Of a stretch of DNA of 64,000 nucleotides, positions 63,001 to 64,000 are shown piece after piece. The DNA lies in the NCBI GenBank assembly GCA_013399305.1, contig VXAI01000087.1, positions 2,701,336 through 2,765,335 of the forward strand, in the 5' to 3' direction. The stretch's first letter is position 1, and every line of letters starts with the position of its first letter. The stretch comes from Rostratula benghalensis. Lineage: Eukaryota; Chordata; Aves; Charadriiformes; Rostratulidae. Under the pieces are notes generated by a model. The model did no database searches. It was not told where the DNA came from and saw only the letters and a program-made list of their open reading frames with translations. The translations under genes and the position numbers were made by a program.

Positions 63001-64000
63001 GCCAACAATAGAGGTTTAGATCCTCTGCTGAGCAGGGTTAAAAACTGACAGAAAGCTGCCATTGAGGAAGATGGATGATCCTACTGGCTGACCCTAGTCC
63101 TCCCCAAGTGTCACAGCTCCGGCCTCTTTTCTATCTCCGCAACAAAAGACCCTCTCTGAGCTTCCCAGTGGCCTTCAGCTTTATTGGTGCTAACAGGCCC
63201 AGACATTTTCATCGATTGGATTCTCTACCTCTTAAACACAAGAGCTTGCCCTCCCTGGCTAGCCAAACCTTGGCACAGATGTCTTTTTTTGTAATTGCTT
63301 CTCTGCTGTCTGTTGGGAAGGATGCAATCGGACAGGCGAACATCATGTCAACACAGAAAACGCTTCACCATTTATCTCAGTTTCCCAATGGCATTTTAAG
63401 GAAAGTGATATGCTGTTTGCCTGGGGGAGGGTGGGTGTTTAACCCTTCAGTAGCTCAAAGCATCTATAAATGCAGAAAAAGAGGCTGCTGAAATGGAATT
63501 CTAGCACTTTTGTCCTACCCATAGTACACAGATGATGAATTAGTTCTCCCGATCAAAATATTTGAAACACACATCTCTAAACGCACAGAAATCTGTTTAG
63601 TGTTGCTACTCTGTAGGCTTCTGTGTCAGATCCTCAAGGGGCTTTTCGGTCAAGTTCAAAGTAAGCATTTGGTAAATAATAAGGCTTGAATAGTTAATAA
63701 TGTAAGCATCTGTAGAATTTCCAGTCTATTTAAGTCTGAGGCCACAAAGTTAATAAAAATCACAAAAACACATTAGAATCTTAAATGGATTACAACTTAT
63801 CTCTTACACCGAAATGAAAAGAATCAGACATCTTTTAACATTTGAATGACAGAATGACTGGAGAAAGGATATAAAGGAAATGTAACAGAGCCGTATAGAA
63901 CACTTTGGGGTTGAAGATTAAAACACAACTGATGTTCTGTGAAATACATATATATTTTAACATCTGCTACTGGACATTGCTGGCAAAAGAGTAATGGATT

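Larger units (their letters stand above)
32379..64000 (-). other. EPHA7: EPHA7 intron 3, 5' part not reached
   Basis: Everything above the exon 4 acceptor is read as one large intron of at least 31.6 kb. The upstream Eph exon is usually about 660 bp and encodes most of the ephrin-binding domain, so it should show as a long minus-strand frame. No such frame with Eph ligand-binding sequence is present, so the exon must lie beyond 64000. The intron holds two CR1 copies in opposite orientations, four short tandem duplications, several A-rich tracts and one assembly gap. No other gene is supported. Confidence 0.85.

Noticed and set aside
63075..63491. Open frame of 138 codons, plus strand
   Set aside because: Antisense to the host gene, no recognisable domain, Leu/Ser/Pro-rich chance composition, and no splice or promoter context visible. 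A conserved-codon test would be decisive; kept only as neighbour of a candidate conserved block.
1..64000. Search for CRISPR arrays, tRNA/rRNA genes, endogenous retrovirus LTRs and microbial defence or mobile systems
   Set aside because: No regularly spaced repeats, cloverleaf-like genes, paired long terminal repeats or bacterial-type genes were seen; the window is an avian-type gene interior.

Overview
The window is vertebrate nuclear DNA, most likely from a bird. It is AT-rich and almost entirely non-coding, with no operons, prokaryotic signals, CRISPR arrays or RNA genes that I can recognise. The avian call rests on three things: CR1 LINE fragments are the only moderately young interspersed repeats, overall repeat density is low with no mammalian Alu/B1/L1 content, and the one gene present matches my memory of chicken and human EPHA7 closely. 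I cannot name the species.

The only gene I can support is EPHA7 (ephrin type-A receptor 7), on the minus strand. Two internal exons are present with exact splice sites. Exon 4 (32223-32378, 156 bp) encodes the end of the cysteine-rich region. Exon 5 (31016-31351, 336 bp) encodes the first fibronectin type III domain. They are separated by an 871-bp intron. Everything above 32378 is intron 3 (at least 31.6 kb) and everything below 31016 is intron 5 (at least 31.0 kb). I found neither the ligand-binding exon nor the second FN3, transmembrane or kinase exons, so the window is the centre of a very large gene.

Layout: 1-31015 is intron 5. It holds MIR-like SINE remnants, a CR1 fragment at about 5.7 kb, a very old reverse-transcriptase fossil at about 6.15-6.70 kb, an old CR1 at about 9.0-9.3 kb, a 53-bp inverted-repeat element at 25.0 kb, a 2 x 33-bp tandem repeat and a G-run. 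31016-32378 holds the two exons. 32379-64000 is intron 3. It holds two CR1 copies in opposite orientations (40.6-41.1 kb and 42.0-42.5 kb), four short tandem duplications (41.6, 47.3, 55.1 and 56.2 kb), several A-rich tracts and a 150-base assembly gap at 58381-58530.

I looked for an undescribed system and did not find one. The observations most worth checking are the LINE fossil, the inverted-repeat element, several homeodomain-motif-rich intronic stretches that could be conserved enhancers of EPHA7, and an octamer palindrome. Most of the open reading frames in the window are chance frames in AT-rich intron sequence.
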